A DNA stretch of 64,000 bases from Rhodospirillales bacterium (GTDB taxonomy: Bacteria > Pseudomonadota > Alphaproteobacteria > ATCC43930 > CGMCC-115725): assembly GCA_028288725.1 (NCBI GenBank), contig JAQGIC010000037.1, positions 1 through 64,000 on the forward strand. Reading direction: 5' to 3'. Positions 1 to 8,799 of the stretch are shown here, one piece after another. The first letter of the stretch is position 1. Each line of letters begins with the position of its first letter. The position numbers and the translations under genes were made by a program. The notes under the pieces were generated by a model. That model was not told where the DNA came from, did not search any database, and saw nothing but the letters and a program-made list of their open reading frames with translations.

Positions 1-2378
1 GCCAGGTCGTTGGTCTCCTTGCCGGCGATTTCCAGCATGGACGCGATCAGCGTCATGCGCTCGAAACCCAGCATGTCGACCGAGCCCTTCAAGGCATGGG
101 CCTCGCGGCCGATGACTTTCAGGTCGCCCGATGCCGCATGCTCGGCCATGCGGACGAGGCGCGAGCGGCTGTCGCGCAGGAAGACCGAGGTGATCGCCTG
201 GGCCGCCTCGGCGCCGACCTCGTCATTGAGCTTGTCCCAGGCGGAGGGATTGGCGACCATCAAGTCCGCGGGGGCGCCGTCGGCGCTGCTCTGTCCCTCC
301 ATCGCCATATAGGGCGCCATGGCGCGGGTCAGGTCGGACCAGCGGAACGGCTTGGTCACGACCGACTGCATGCCCGCCGCGATGCAGCGTTCGTGATCCT
401 CGCGAAAGGCGTTGGCGGTCACGCCGACGATCGGAATCCTGCCGAGCGGACCCGGTAGCTGGCGGATCAGTTTCGTCGCTTCCAGCCCGTCCATCTCGGG
501 CATCTGCATGTCCATCAGCACCATGTCGTACGGTATGGATTTGACCGCGGTCACCGCTTCCGCGCCGTTCGCGACCGTGTCGACGCGCAGGCCCAGCTTC
601 TCCAGCATGGTGACGACGATGATCTGGTTGGTCGGATTGTCCTCGGCGACCAGCACGCGCCCGCCGCGCACGAACTGCGGCAGTTCCTCCTCGACATGCT
701 CGCCGGCGCCCGGTGTCTCCGACAGCGGGTCGCCCTTGCGAAGCGGCACCCGGAACCAGAAGGTGCTGCCGCGGCCAACCTCGCTCTCGACCTCGATCAT
801 GCCGCCCATGCCGTCGACCAGCCGTTTGCAGATGGCGAGCCCCAGGCCGGTGCCGCCGAAGCGGCGCGCCACCGAGCTGTCGACCTGGCTGAATTCCTGG
901 AACAGCGACGAGCGCGCTTCGGGTGCGATGCCGATGCCGGTGTCGGTGACGGCGCAGGCGACGATGGCGCGGCTCTCGCTCTCGGCGATCAGGCGGACGT
1001 CGATCGTGACCGAGCCATGCTCGGTGAACTTGATCGCATTGCCGGCCAGATTGACCAGGATCTGCCGTAGTCGGCCCGGATCGCCGATCAGGCCATGCGG
1101 GATATGGGGATCGATCTTGCCCTTGAGCTTCAGGCCCTTGACGCCGGCGCGCGGCGAGGTGATGGCGAGCACGCTGTCGACCAGTTCCTGGAAGCGCACG
1201 GGCACCTGTTCGAACTCGAGCTTGGCCGCGTCGAGTTTGGAATAGTCGAGAATGTCGTTGATCACCTGCAACAGATGTTCGGCCGAGACGCGCAGCGTAT
1301 TGGCATAGCGCCATTGGGCCGGCGTCAGTTCGGTATCGAGCAGCAGGCCGGTCATGCCGATCACGCCGTTGATCGGCGTCCGGATCTCGTGGCTGACCGT
1401 CGCCAGGAAGGCGGCGCGCGCGCTGTTCGCCCGGTCGGCGTCGTCGCGCGCCTGTTTCAGCGCGGCCTCGGCATCGCGCCGGTCGGTGACGTCGGTCAGC
1501 GTCCCGGTCAGGATCTGCTCGCCCTCGACGCCGTCCTGCCCGAAGAAGATCAGCATCGAGCACCAGCGCTGGGCGCCGTCGGCGGTGCGATAGCGGAATT
1601 CCTCGGTCGCGGTCGCGTGGCTGTCGAGCGAGGCGATGGCCTGGATCAACCGGCGGCGATCCTCGCTGAGCGCGTAGGACAGGGCGCGCCGGTCGAGCGA
1701 GGCGGTGATCTCATAGCCGGTAAAGGTCGACCAGGCCCGGTTCAGGAAGCGCCAGCGGCCGTCGAGCCCGACCTGAAAGATCACTTCGTTCAGGCTATCC
1801 AGCACCGAGCGATAGCGGTTGCGGCTGGCGGCCAGCATCGCCTGGACCTGCCGCTCGCGATGCATCTCGGCGGTGGTGACGGTGTAGGCCTGGCGCAGTT
1901 CCAGCTCGTCGACGATGACGGCCGCCAGGGTCTCCAGCATGCGGATCTCGGGCGGCAGCACCAGGCGGGGCGAGGGCGACAGGCCGGCGAGCGTGCCGAC
2001 GACCATGCCATCGGCCAGGCGCAGCGAGACGCCGGCATAGAAGCGGACGCCGAGCGCGCCGGCGACGGCCGGATGCTTGGCGAACACGGGATCGCTGGAC
2101 GCGTCGCCGACGGCCAGCACGCCCGAATGCGGCGTCGCCCGGTCGAGCGTCAGCAGCGAGCGCACGCCCTCGATCGCATTGGTGCCGATGCAGGATTTGA
2201 TGGTCGGCAGGCCGTCTTCGATCAATTCCAGCACCGCGATCGGCACGCCCAGCAGGTCCGAGACCAGGGCGGTGATGCGGTCGAAGGCGGGTTCGGGCGG
2301 AGTCGGCAGCCGGGCGTGACGATAGGTCAGGTCGAAATCGATGACCGTGGCGGCATCGGGCGGCCCCTTGGCTCTCAT
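1..2378 (-). CDS. Hybrid histidine kinase (GAF-PAS-HisKA-HATPase-REC-Hpt), C-terminus cut by window edge
   Basis: Multidomain sensor kinase feeding a phosphorelay. The ORF track misses it because it has no stop inside the window; I read it from the minus strand. About 792 residues are visible: a GAF-like region (about 30-165), a PAS fold (about 185-300), HisKA with HEIRTP and the phospho-His near residue 330, a HATPase with [13 protein letters not shown], a receiver domain with the phosphoacceptor Asp in [13 protein letters not shown] near residue 622, and an Hpt motif AHALKGS near residue 759. No transmembrane segment is seen, so it is probably cytoplasmic. It begins 3 nt after the stop of the sigma-54 response regulator gene, so the two are co-transcribed and it is the likely partner kinase. 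Its domain order matches SypF/RscS-type biofilm kinases. The true C-terminus lies outside the window. Confidence 0.9.
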   Translation of the reverse strand, partial: MRAKGPPDAATVIDFDLTYRHARLPTPPEPAFDRITALVSDLLGVPIAVLELIEDGLPTIKSCIGTNAIEGVRSLLTLDRATPHSGVLAVGDASSDPVFAKHPAVAGALGVRFYAGVSLRLADGMVVGTLAGLSPSPRLVLPPEIRMLETLAAVIVDELELRQAYTVTTAEMHRERQVQAMLAASRNRYRSVLDSLNEVIFQVGLDGRWRFLNRAWSTFTGYEITASLDRRALSYALSEDRRRLIQAIASLDSHATATEEFRYRTADGAQRWCSMLIFFGQDGVEGEQILTGTLTDVTDRRDAEAALKQARDDADRANSARAAFLATVSHEIRTPINGVIGMTGLLLDTELTPAQWRYANTLRVSAEHLLQVINDILDYSKLDAAKLEFEQVPVRFQELVDSVLAITSPRAGVKGLKLKGKIDPHIPHGLIGDPGRLRQILVNLAGNAIKFTEHGSVTIDVRLIAESESRAIVACAVTDTGIGIAPEARSSLFQEFSQVDSSVARRFGGTGLGLAICKRLVDGMGGMIEVESEVGRGSTFWFRVPLRKGDPLSETPGAGEHVEEELPQFVRGGRVLVAEDNPTNQIIVVTMLEKLGLRVDTVANGAEAVTAVKSIPYDMVLMDMQMPEMDGLEATKLIRQLPGPLGRIPIVGVTANAFREDHERCIAAGMQSVVTKPFRWSDLTRAMAPYMAMEGQSSADGAPADLMVANPSAWDKLNDEVGAEAAQAITSVFLRDSRSRLVRMAEHAASGDLKVIGREAHALKGSVDMLGFERMTLIASMLEIAGKETNDL

Positions 2379-2381
2379 GGC

Positions 2382-4067
2382 TTAGACGAGCGTCTTCGAT
2401 TGCATCTTGCGATAAAGCGTCGAGGGATTGACGCCGAGGGCCGCGGCGGCGCGCGAGATATTGCCGCCGGCGGCGGCGATCGCGGCCTTGATCGTCTCGC
2501 TCTCGGCCAGTGCCAGCGGCTTCAACTCGCGTACCCGCCCGCTCGGCTTTTCCAGGGGGGGGAACTGTTCGCGCTTGCGATAGAGCGTCGATGGACTGAT
2601 CTCAAGCCTTGCCGCCGCCTGCAGCACGTTGCCGCCGCACTGTTCCAGCGCCAGCTCGATCAGGTCCCGCTCCAGCTCGGACAGCGAGAACGAGGCCTGC
2701 GCAGTCGCCTCGGCGGGCGCTTGCCCGTTCGCGGCCGATATCGCCGGCATCGGGTGGAGGCTGGGTGCCGCGGGCGCCGGGGCCGGGGCGGGGCGGACCT
2801 GCGACAGCGGCGCCGGCAGCATGAAGGGCACGACGGTCTCGCCGTCGTTCAGCAAGACGATCTGGCGCACGACGTTCTGCAACTGGCGCACGTTGCCGGG
2901 CCAGGCGTAGTGCACCAGGATGCTCTCGGTCTCCGGCGAGAAGCGCTGGAACGCCCGGCCTTCCTCGCGGGAATATTCGGCCAGGAACCGGCGGGCGATC
3001 AGCAGCACGTCGTCCTCGCGCTCGCGGATCGGCGGCAGCAGCAGCGGCATGACGTAGAGCCGGTAGTACAGATCCTCGCGGAAGCGGCCGGCCTCGACCT
3101 CCTTCAGCGGATCGCGGTTGGTCGCCGAGATGAAACGAACATCGACCTTCTGGGTCTGCGTGCCGCCGACCTTCTGAAAGGTGCCGGTCTGGATGAAGCG
3201 CAGCAGCTTCGCCTGCAGCCCGACATCCATCTCGCAGATTTCATCGAAGAACAGCGTGCCGCCATCGGCGCGGCTGCCGGCGCCCTCGCGGTCGGCCACG
3301 GCGCCGGTGAAGGCGCCCTTCACATGGCCGAAGACCTCGCTCTCGATCAGGTCTTTGGGGAAGGCGGCACAATTCAAGGCGATGAACGGCTTGTCCTTGC
3401 GCGGGCTCCGCAGGTGCACCGCCTCGGCGGCGAGTTCCTTGCCCGTGCCGCTTTCGCCGGTGATGAACACCGGCGCCTTGGACTGGGCCGCGATGTCGAC
3501 GATGCGATAGACGCCGCGCATGGCGAGCGAATTGCCGACGAAGCCGCAGAACTGGTCGCTATCGCCCGGGGTGTCGAACGTATCGACGATGCGGCGCAGG
3601 TTCATCCGCTCCAGCGCATTGTCGAGCGTGACGAACAGACGCTCCGGCGCGAACGGCTTAACCAGGAAATCCGACGCCCCCTCTCGCATCGCCTCGACCG
3701 CGATGTTGATCGAGCCATGGGCGGTGATGACGACGACCGCGGTGTTCAACCGGCGCTGGGTGATCCATTTCAGGATCTCCATGCCCGACATGTCCGGCAG
3801 TTCGATATCGAGCAGGACGGCGGCATAGCTGGTCTCGGCCAGCGCCGCGAGTGCGGCGGTGCCGGTCTCGCAATGCAGGGTATCGTACGGACCGCGCCGT
3901 AGATATTCGAGATAGACCCGGGCGATCGACGGATTGTCTTCGACCAGGAGCAGCGGATGCCGGCCGGTCAATATCTTCTCCCGAACGCCCTGTGCAGCGT
4001 CTGTTCTACCATGTTCAGTCGTAGCCGATGACACAGACCATGCTGTCGTCCGCCGTTCTTCCGCCAT
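2382..4067 (-). CDS. Sigma-54-dependent response regulator with two C-terminal Fis-type HTH domains
   Basis: NtrC-class transcription activator. REC domain at about 37-150 (phospho-Asp in AVLLDIELPDMSG, D87 from the long start). AAA+ sigma-54 interaction domain at about 175-410, with Walker A GESGTGKE, the sigma-54-contacting GAFTGA loop and Walker B GGTLFFDEI. The C-terminus is unusual in carrying two Fis-like DNA-binding helices, one ending ISPSTLYRKREQF and a second ending VNPSTLYRKMQSK. The ORF-track ATG overlaps the upstream gene by 53 nt. A TTG at 3971, preceded by CGGGAGAAGATA, is a better-spaced alternative that starts just before the receiver domain. The gene sits between the RsbW-REC-PP2C gene and the hybrid kinase and is functionally analogous to SypG. 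Confidence 0.93.
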   Translation of the reverse strand: MAEERRTTAWSVSSATTEHGRTDAAQGVREKILTGRHPLLLVEDNPSIARVYLEYLRRGPYDTLHCETGTAALAALAETSYAAVLLDIELPDMSGMEILKWITQRRLNTAVVVITAHGSINIAVEAMREGASDFLVKPFAPERLFVTLDNALERMNLRRIVDTFDTPGDSDQFCGFVGNSLAMRGVYRIVDIAAQSKAPVFITGESGTGKELAAEAVHLRSPRKDKPFIALNCAAFPKDLIESEVFGHVKGAFTGAVADREGAGSRADGGTLFFDEICEMDVGLQAKLLRFIQTGTFQKVGGTQTQKVDVRFISATNRDPLKEVEAGRFREDLYYRLYVMPLLLPPIREREDDVLLIARRFLAEYSREEGRAFQRFSPETESILVHYAWPGNVRQLQNVVRQIVLLNDGETVVPFMLPAPLSQVRPAPAPAPAAPSLHPMPAISAANGQAPAEATAQASFSLSELERDLIELALEQCGGNVLQAAARLEISPSTLYRKREQFPPLEKPSGRVRELKPLALAESETIKAAIAAAGGNISRAAAALGVNPSTLYRKMQSKTLV

Positions 4068-5586
4068 TTCGCATCAGGTGGGCACGCAGCAGACCGTCCG
4101 CCATGACCGAAGGCGAGCGGGCCGCGAGATCGATCAGGTCGTTCTTGAGCGCCTCGACCGCGGCCGCGGCCAGATCCGGATCGGGCGATTCGACGAAGCC
4201 GTCGGTCACCAGCACGATCCGGTCGCCCGGCTTCAGCACGACGGTCTTCGCCTCGTAGGTCTGGCCGGGAACCAGCCCGATCAGCCCGCCCTCGACCGGC
4301 ACTTCCTCGACACCGTCGCGGGTTACCAGCAGCGGATAGGGTTGTCCGGCGTTGGAGACGACGACTGCGCCGTCGGCACCCAGCCAGCAGCCGAGCGCCG
4401 TCAGCGTGGCGCCTTCCAGAAGGCCTTCCTCGCACAGCAGGTCCGACAGTTTGGCGATGAAACTTCCGGGGCCGACCTCGTGGCCCATGCCCAGCGCCGC
4501 GCCCTTGACGAAGCCCAGGTTGGCCATGGCGAGCGGCCAGGCGCCCAACCCGTGGCCCATCGCATCGCACATCAGCAGCTGGAAGCCGTCGGGCGTATGG
4601 CGATGCCAGATCAGGTCGCCGCCGGCGACGTTGATGTTGATCGAGGCGCCCGCCGAGATGCGGCGGGCGGCCAATGTATAATTCCCGACCTGTTCCGGCA
4701 GCGTCTGGGACGGAAAGCGCGTCGTGTTCGCGACGATCTCGGTCTGGCGGAGCGCGCGCATCTGGCTCTGTCGCTTCAACAGCCGCTCCAGCACCTGGAG
4801 CAGGCGCTTCTTGTCGAGCGGCTTGTACAGGAGATCGTCGATGCCGGCGTCGTTGGCCGCCGCCGAGGCGCCGGGGCTCCGGTCGCTGGTCAGGAACAGG
4901 AACGGCACCAGGCCCAGCTCGGGTTCACGCGATAGCCGGTCCCGGAACGACAGGCCGTCGTCGTCGGGCATATGGATGTCGGAAATGATGACGTCGGGGC
5001 GCTGCAGCTTCGCCTCCAGTTCGGCCTCGGCCGCGGTCGCGCAGGCGCACACGGAATAGCTGCCCTTCAGGTAGGCTTCGATCGTCATGCGTTGGACCGG
5101 GTCGTCATCGACCACGAGAATGCGCGGAACGGCGGTTGCAGTCGGTTGCACGCAGCGCACCATGAAACGGTTGACCTCGCCCTGGCCGGAAGAGCGCCAA
5201 GTCCGCGGAACATAGAGATGTTGTGGGAATCGGGAAGCCACGATGTAGAGCCCGCGGCCGGATTCCTGCAATGGGTCGGGACGTCGGCCGGTCCGATCGC
5301 GGAATGACGACGCTTCGCGCAGCAAGGGCCGGCCGTCGTCGGCGACGACCAGGGTCCATTCGGTATCGTGCCGCTTCAGCTCGGTCCGCAGCCGGGTCGC
5401 GCCGTCGGCATGCTCGGCGACATTGATGCCGATCTCCGCCAGAGCCACGCCCAGGTCCTCGCCCATTTCGCGGCCCAGCGGCAAGTGCGCCACGAAGGCG
5501 TTGAACGCACGGCGCAGATCGCGCACGCCGGCCAGGGTCGGCACGGCCTCGCCTGTCCACAACACCTCCTCGGCATCCATCTTCAC
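4015..5586 (-). CDS. RsbW-like kinase / receiver / SpoIIE PP2C phosphatase fusion (SypE-like partner-switching regulator)
   Basis: A 523-residue three-part regulator. The N-terminus (about 20-150) is a GHKL ATPase of the anti-sigma kinase type, with N-box ALAEIGINVAEHA and ATP-lid GRGLYIVASRF. The middle (about 172-290) is a receiver domain, ILVVDDDP and DVIISDIHMPDDDG. The C-terminus (about 325-520) is a SpoIIE/PP2C phosphatase with the metal-binding landmarks GGD, DAMGHGLG, LVTDGFVES and DDSMV. A Ser kinase and a Ser phosphatase flanking a receiver is the architecture known for Vibrio fischeri SypE, which phosphorylates and dephosphorylates the STAS protein SypA. The STAS protein at 21582-21899 is the obvious candidate substrate here. 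First gene of the regulatory operon. Confidence 0.93.
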   Translation of the reverse strand: MKMDAEEVLWTGEAVPTLAGVRDLRRAFNAFVAHLPLGREMGEDLGVALAEIGINVAEHADGATRLRTELKRHDTEWTLVVADDGRPLLREASSFRDRTGRRPDPLQESGRGLYIVASRFPQHLYVPRTWRSSGQGEVNRFMVRCVQPTATAVPRILVVDDDPVQRMTIEAYLKGSYSVCACATAAEAELEAKLQRPDVIISDIHMPDDDGLSFRDRLSREPELGLVPFLFLTSDRSPGASAAANDAGIDDLLYKPLDKKRLLQVLERLLKRQSQMRALRQTEIVANTTRFPSQTLPEQVGNYTLAARRISAGASININVAGGDLIWHRHTPDGFQLLMCDAMGHGLGAWPLAMANLGFVKGAALGMGHEVGPGSFIAKLSDLLCEEGLLEGATLTALGCWLGADGAVVVSNAGQPYPLLVTRDGVEEVPVEGGLIGLVPGQTYEAKTVVLKPGDRIVLVTDGFVESPDPDLAAAAVEALKNDLIDLAARSPSVMADGLLRAHLMRNGGRTADDSMVCVIGYD

Positions 5587-5724
5587 TTACCCGAGCCTTT
5601 GCGCACGGAGGACGGGTGAGCGGCTGCGGCGCTTGTCGTCGTGTCGATCGCCTTTCAGCCTGCTCATTGTGTCTCCTTACGATCGTCCCGCCTGCGGAAC
5701 GGATGAAGTGTCAATTGGCTCTAT

Positions 5725-5739
5725 GCAATTCTGCGTCCA
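5725..5739 (-). promoter_or_regulatory. Candidate sigma-54 promoter for the regulatory operon
   Basis: Read on the minus strand the site is TGGACGCAGAATTGC, followed by AT. It has the invariant GG and GC at the correct 10-nt spacing and a perfect TTGCA at -12, but the CACG part of the -24 element is not conserved (7 of 11 consensus positions). The implied start is about 127 nt upstream of the RsbW-REC-PP2C gene. The TTTGCAAA palindrome lies at nearly the same distance upstream as at the strong promoter at 21521. On its own this match is compatible with chance. Confidence 0.35.
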
Positions 5740-5833
5740 ACCGCCGGTCGAAAGCTAGTCGCTTGGTAACCATAACGCTGCGATTGAACGGGATCCGAGG
5801 AATCCGCGTAAGCGTCCCAGGCTGCGAGCGGTT

Positions 5834-5841
5834 TTTGCAAA
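5834..5841. promoter_or_regulatory. TTTGCAAA palindrome, candidate enhancer site
   Basis: The 8-bp palindrome TTTGCAAA is centred about 98 bp upstream of the -24 element at 5739. The same octamer is centred about 95 bp upstream of the sigma-54 promoter at 21521. The shared sequence and spacing suggest binding by the Fis-type HTH activator encoded at 2382-4067. This is inference from two occurrences only. Confidence 0.35.
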
Positions 5842-5890
5842 CTGGCAGGCAGTCTGCGTCGCATGCCGCCGGCAAGGGCCCGGCGTCCGC

Positions 5891-7732
5891 TCATTGCCCG
5901 CGCCCCCCGACCATGACGGCGATCGTCTTCCACAGGATATGCAGATCCATGCGCAGCCAGCGCCAGAAATCCATGATCGACAGACCATAGGCATGGTCGA
6001 ACAGCACCTTGGAGCGCACGTCGTCCAGGCTTTCGTCATAGCCCTGGTTGATCTGGGCCAGGCCGGTGATGCCGGGGCGGATGCCGTAGGTCCGTTCGGC
6101 GAAGAACGGGATCGCGTCCTCCAGCCGATGGGTGATGCCCGGCCGCTCCGGCCGCGGGCCGACCAGCGACATGTCGCCTTTCAGCACGTTGACGAGCTGG
6201 GGAATCTCGTCCAACCGGCTCTTTCGCAGGAACCGGCCGACCGGTGTGACGCGCGGATCGTTCTTGGTCGCCCAGATCGGCCCGGTGCGGGCCTCGGCGT
6301 CGACATACATGGTGCGGAACTTCAGCATCATGAACAGCTCGGTCCGATCCGGCAGCGAGCGCCCGATGCGCATCTGCCGGAAGATCACCGGGCCGGGCGA
6401 GTTGAGGCGGACGGCGACGGCGACCGGCACGGCGAAGATCAGTCCGACCAGCAGCCCGATCAATGCGCCGACGATGTCGAAGGTGCGCTTGGCGATCCGC
6501 GTCTTCAGCGAAATATGAGTCGCCTTCCCGAACGGATCGTCCTCGCCGACACGCTGCCAGCGGCCGGATTCCAGACCCAGCAGATAGCGCGTGCCGCCGA
6601 TGAGCGCCGCCCAATGGCCGGCGACGAGATAGTGCGTGAGCTCGATCGGCTTCGGCCAGCGCCGGGCCGGCTGGACCAGTTTCGGCACGCTCGCCGCATA
6701 GAACAGGATCTGCAGCAGCGTCAGCATCCCGAAGAACAGCGAGCCCCGGCACCACAGCCAGATCGAGCCGGCAAGGGCGAGGATCATCAGATAGGGCGAG
6801 AGCGCGCGCAGCACCTTGCCGGAGCCGAATGCAAACGCGAGCACGCCGTGGCGCGGGTGCAGCACGCGGGCGAGCCGCATCATCTGCTGCATATTGCCGG
6901 CGGCGATGCGGCGGCGGCGGCGCTGGTCCTGCGACAGGCTGGCGACTTCCAGTTCGGTCGCGACGATCCGCGGCTCGTAGATGCCGCGGTAGCCCCGCGC
7001 GGCGATCGACATCGGCAGAATGAAATCGTCGTTGATCGTGTCGTCGGGCAGCGGCCGGAACAGGCCGGCACGGAAGAAATAACCGGCGCCGTGGCAGCCG
7101 ATCAAGACGCCCAGCGCCGCCTCGCGCCGCTTGTTCTCGGTCTGATAGCGCCAATAGGCGGCCTCGCCCTCGGTCCCGGCCTCGGCGAACCGATAGGTCG
7201 CGGCGACGGTGCCGACGCGCGGATCGGCGAAATGGGCGGCGGCGATCCTGAGCGCTTCGGGATTGAGCAGGGCGGATGCATCGGTCAGACAGACGATATC
7301 GCCCAGCGGCCCCCGCAGGACGTCGTTCAGCACGGCGACCTTGCCGCGATTGTCCGGAAAATCGCGGATATCGGCGTCGAGCACCGGCTCCAGCGTGGCG
7401 GCCGCGCTGGCGACACCGGCCGTGGCGTCGCTGCAGCCGTCGCAGGCGACGATGACGTCGAACCGGTCGGCCGGATAGTCCAACGTCCGCAGATTGTCGA
7501 TCTTGGCGGCGATCACCGCCGCTTCGTTATAGGCCGGCACGACGACCGTCATGCGCGGCAGAGCCTCGTTCGGGACGGCCGGCGGCACTGCCGGCGGGCG
7601 CCGGCCGGCGCGCCGCAGAATCAGCGGATATCCGGCATGATGATAGGCGAGCAGTGCGATCGCGATGAGCGTGGCACCGCCGATCAGCAGGTCGAGGGCG
7701 ATGAGCGCGTCCGAGGCCACGGGTGAGGTCAT
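5891..7732 (-). CDS. Fusion of GT2 glycosyltransferase and undecaprenyl-phosphate sugar-1-phosphate transferase
   Basis: 613 residues from the ATG at 7732, which overlaps the upstream stop as ATGA; the 28 extra N-terminal residues in the ORF track are a frame shadow. After a TM segment (ALIALDLLIGGATLIAIALLAY) comes a GT2 domain with VVPAYNE, DGCSD, LTDAS and a QDQRRRRR segment like the QxxRW region of processive synthases, then several TM segments. The last about 200 residues are a bacterial sugar transferase domain (FRQMRIGR, MLKFRTM, SRLDEIPQLVNVLKGDMSLVGPRPERP), the catalytic core of WbaP/PglC/SypR-type initiating transferases that load the first sugar on undecaprenyl phosphate. One polypeptide could thus initiate and extend the repeat unit at the inner membrane. 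Last gene of the EPS operon. Confidence 0.9.
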   Translation of the reverse strand: MTSPVASDALIALDLLIGGATLIAIALLAYHHAGYPLILRRAGRRPPAVPPAVPNEALPRMTVVVPAYNEAAVIAAKIDNLRTLDYPADRFDVIVACDGCSDATAGVASAAATLEPVLDADIRDFPDNRGKVAVLNDVLRGPLGDIVCLTDASALLNPEALRIAAAHFADPRVGTVAATYRFAEAGTEGEAAYWRYQTENKRREAALGVLIGCHGAGYFFRAGLFRPLPDDTINDDFILPMSIAARGYRGIYEPRIVATELEVASLSQDQRRRRRIAAGNMQQMMRLARVLHPRHGVLAFAFGSGKVLRALSPYLMILALAGSIWLWCRGSLFFGMLTLLQILFYAASVPKLVQPARRWPKPIELTHYLVAGHWAALIGGTRYLLGLESGRWQRVGEDDPFGKATHISLKTRIAKRTFDIVGALIGLLVGLIFAVPVAVAVRLNSPGPVIFRQMRIGRSLPDRTELFMMLKFRTMYVDAEARTGPIWATKNDPRVTPVGRFLRKSRLDEIPQLVNVLKGDMSLVGPRPERPGITHRLEDAIPFFAERTYGIRPGITGLAQINQGYDESLDDVRSKVLFDHAYGLSIMDFWRWLRMDLHILWKTIAVMVGGRGQ

Positions 7733-8799
7733 GCGGCGTAAAGCTGATCGTAGCCGCGGACCATGGCGGTGATATTGCGCGACGCGACGACGAAGTCGCG
7801 CGGATCGGTGAGGCACGGCAGGCTGATCGCCTGGTCGAGGGCCGTCGTCAGGCCGGCCTCGTCACCGTCCTTGATCAGGTAGCCGGTCGACGGGCACAGC
7901 GCGTCGCGGACGCCGCCGACGTCGAGCGCCACCGCGCGCACGCCGGACGCCTGGGCCTCCAGCAGGGATAGCGGCAGGCCCTCGTGGCGGGACGCCAGGC
8001 AAAACACGTCGAGCGCCTGATAAAAGCGCGGCATCGTATCGACCCGGCCCAGGAAATTGACCCTGCCGTCGAGGCCGAGCGCGGTCACCTGCGCCGTGAG
8101 ATTGGCAAGCTCGCTGCCGCTGCCGGCGATCGCGAGGGTGGCCGGGGTGTCCAGCCTGGCGAAGGCTTCGATCAGGCGGTCGACGCCCTTGACGGTTTCC
8201 AGGCGGGCGGCGGTGCCGATGATGGGCCCTTCCAGCGGCAGGCCCAGCGCCGCGCGGGCGGCATGCTGGTCGCCGGGCAGGAAGCGGTCGGTATCGATGC
8301 CATTCCAGATCACCGTGGGCCGGCACCCGGGAATGGCCCGGCGCAGCGCGTCCGCCACGATGTCGGCGTCGGCGGCGAGCGCCGGGCGGGCGAGGCTCAG
8401 CGCCAGCCGCTCGACCATGCGCCGGCGGCGTCCGGCCAGATGCCAGGCATCATGTTCGGTATGGACGACATGGCGGATCCCGGCGAGCCGGGCGGCGACG
8501 CCGCCATAGATCAGCGGGCCGATGTGGTGGGTATGGACGATGTCGATGTTCAGCCGCTTGAACAGGCGCCGCAAGTCCATCAGCAGGCGGGGCGCCACGC
8601 CCGGCTGCTTGTCCATGCCATGCAGCCGTCCGGACAGCTCGCCGGCGCGGGGCCAATTCGCCAGGATCGTTTCCGGTCGGCCCTCCAGGCTGATCACATG
8701 GACCTCGTCGGCGGACGCGCCGAGCCGCGCCAGGTCCAGCACGATCGTCTCGATTCCGCCGGGCTGCAGATGTTGAACCACCTGCGCCACCCGTCTCAC
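7729..8799 (-). CDS. Glycosyltransferase family 4
   Basis: A 356-residue GT-B enzyme that probably adds a sugar to the lipid-linked repeat unit on the cytoplasmic face. The N-terminal acceptor half has the GGIETIVLDLARL loop; the C-terminal nucleotide-sugar half has GTAARLETVKGVDRLIEAF and the E-x7-E region HEGLPLSLLEAQASG. It overlaps the upstream Wzz gene and the downstream fusion gene by 4 nt each (ATGA), so it is translationally coupled to both. Donor and acceptor sugars cannot be assigned from sequence. Confidence 0.9.
   Translation of the reverse strand: MRRVAQVVQHLQPGGIETIVLDLARLGASADEVHVISLEGRPETILANWPRAGELSGRLHGMDKQPGVAPRLLMDLRRLFKRLNIDIVHTHHIGPLIYGGVAARLAGIRHVVHTEHDAWHLAGRRRRMVERLALSLARPALAADADIVADALRRAIPGCRPTVIWNGIDTDRFLPGDQHAARAALGLPLEGPIIGTAARLETVKGVDRLIEAFARLDTPATLAIAGSGSELANLTAQVTALGLDGRVNFLGRVDTMPRFYQALDVFCLASRHEGLPLSLLEAQASGVRAVALDVGGVRDALCPSTGYLIKDGDEAGLTTALDQAISLPCLTDPRDFVVASRNITAMVRGYDQLYAA

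Larger units (their letters stand above)
5587..5890. other. Gene-free interval between EPS operon end and regulatory operon
   Basis: About 300 nt without a credible ORF. It separates the last EPS gene (stop at 5891) from the start codon of the RsbW-REC-PP2C gene (5586); both are on the minus strand. It contains a weak candidate -24/-12 element on the minus strand at 5725-5739 and, about 98 bp upstream of that element, the palindrome TTTGCAAA at 5834-5841. No clear intrinsic terminator for the EPS operon is seen. Confidence 0.6.

Noticed and set aside
1095-3902. 935-residue plus-strand ORF
   Set aside because: Antisense shadow of the sigma-54 regulator and hybrid kinase genes, whose motifs are unmistakable; the ORF has Arg/Gln/Asp-rich text with no domain, typical of GC-rich antisense frames.
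5843-5857. Plus-strand -24/-12-like site TGGCAGGCAGTCTGC
   Set aside because: It points into the antisense of the EPS genes with no plus-strand gene downstream, so it is probably chance.
5894-7726. 610-residue plus-strand ORF
   Set aside because: Antisense of the GT2/sugar-transferase fusion gene.
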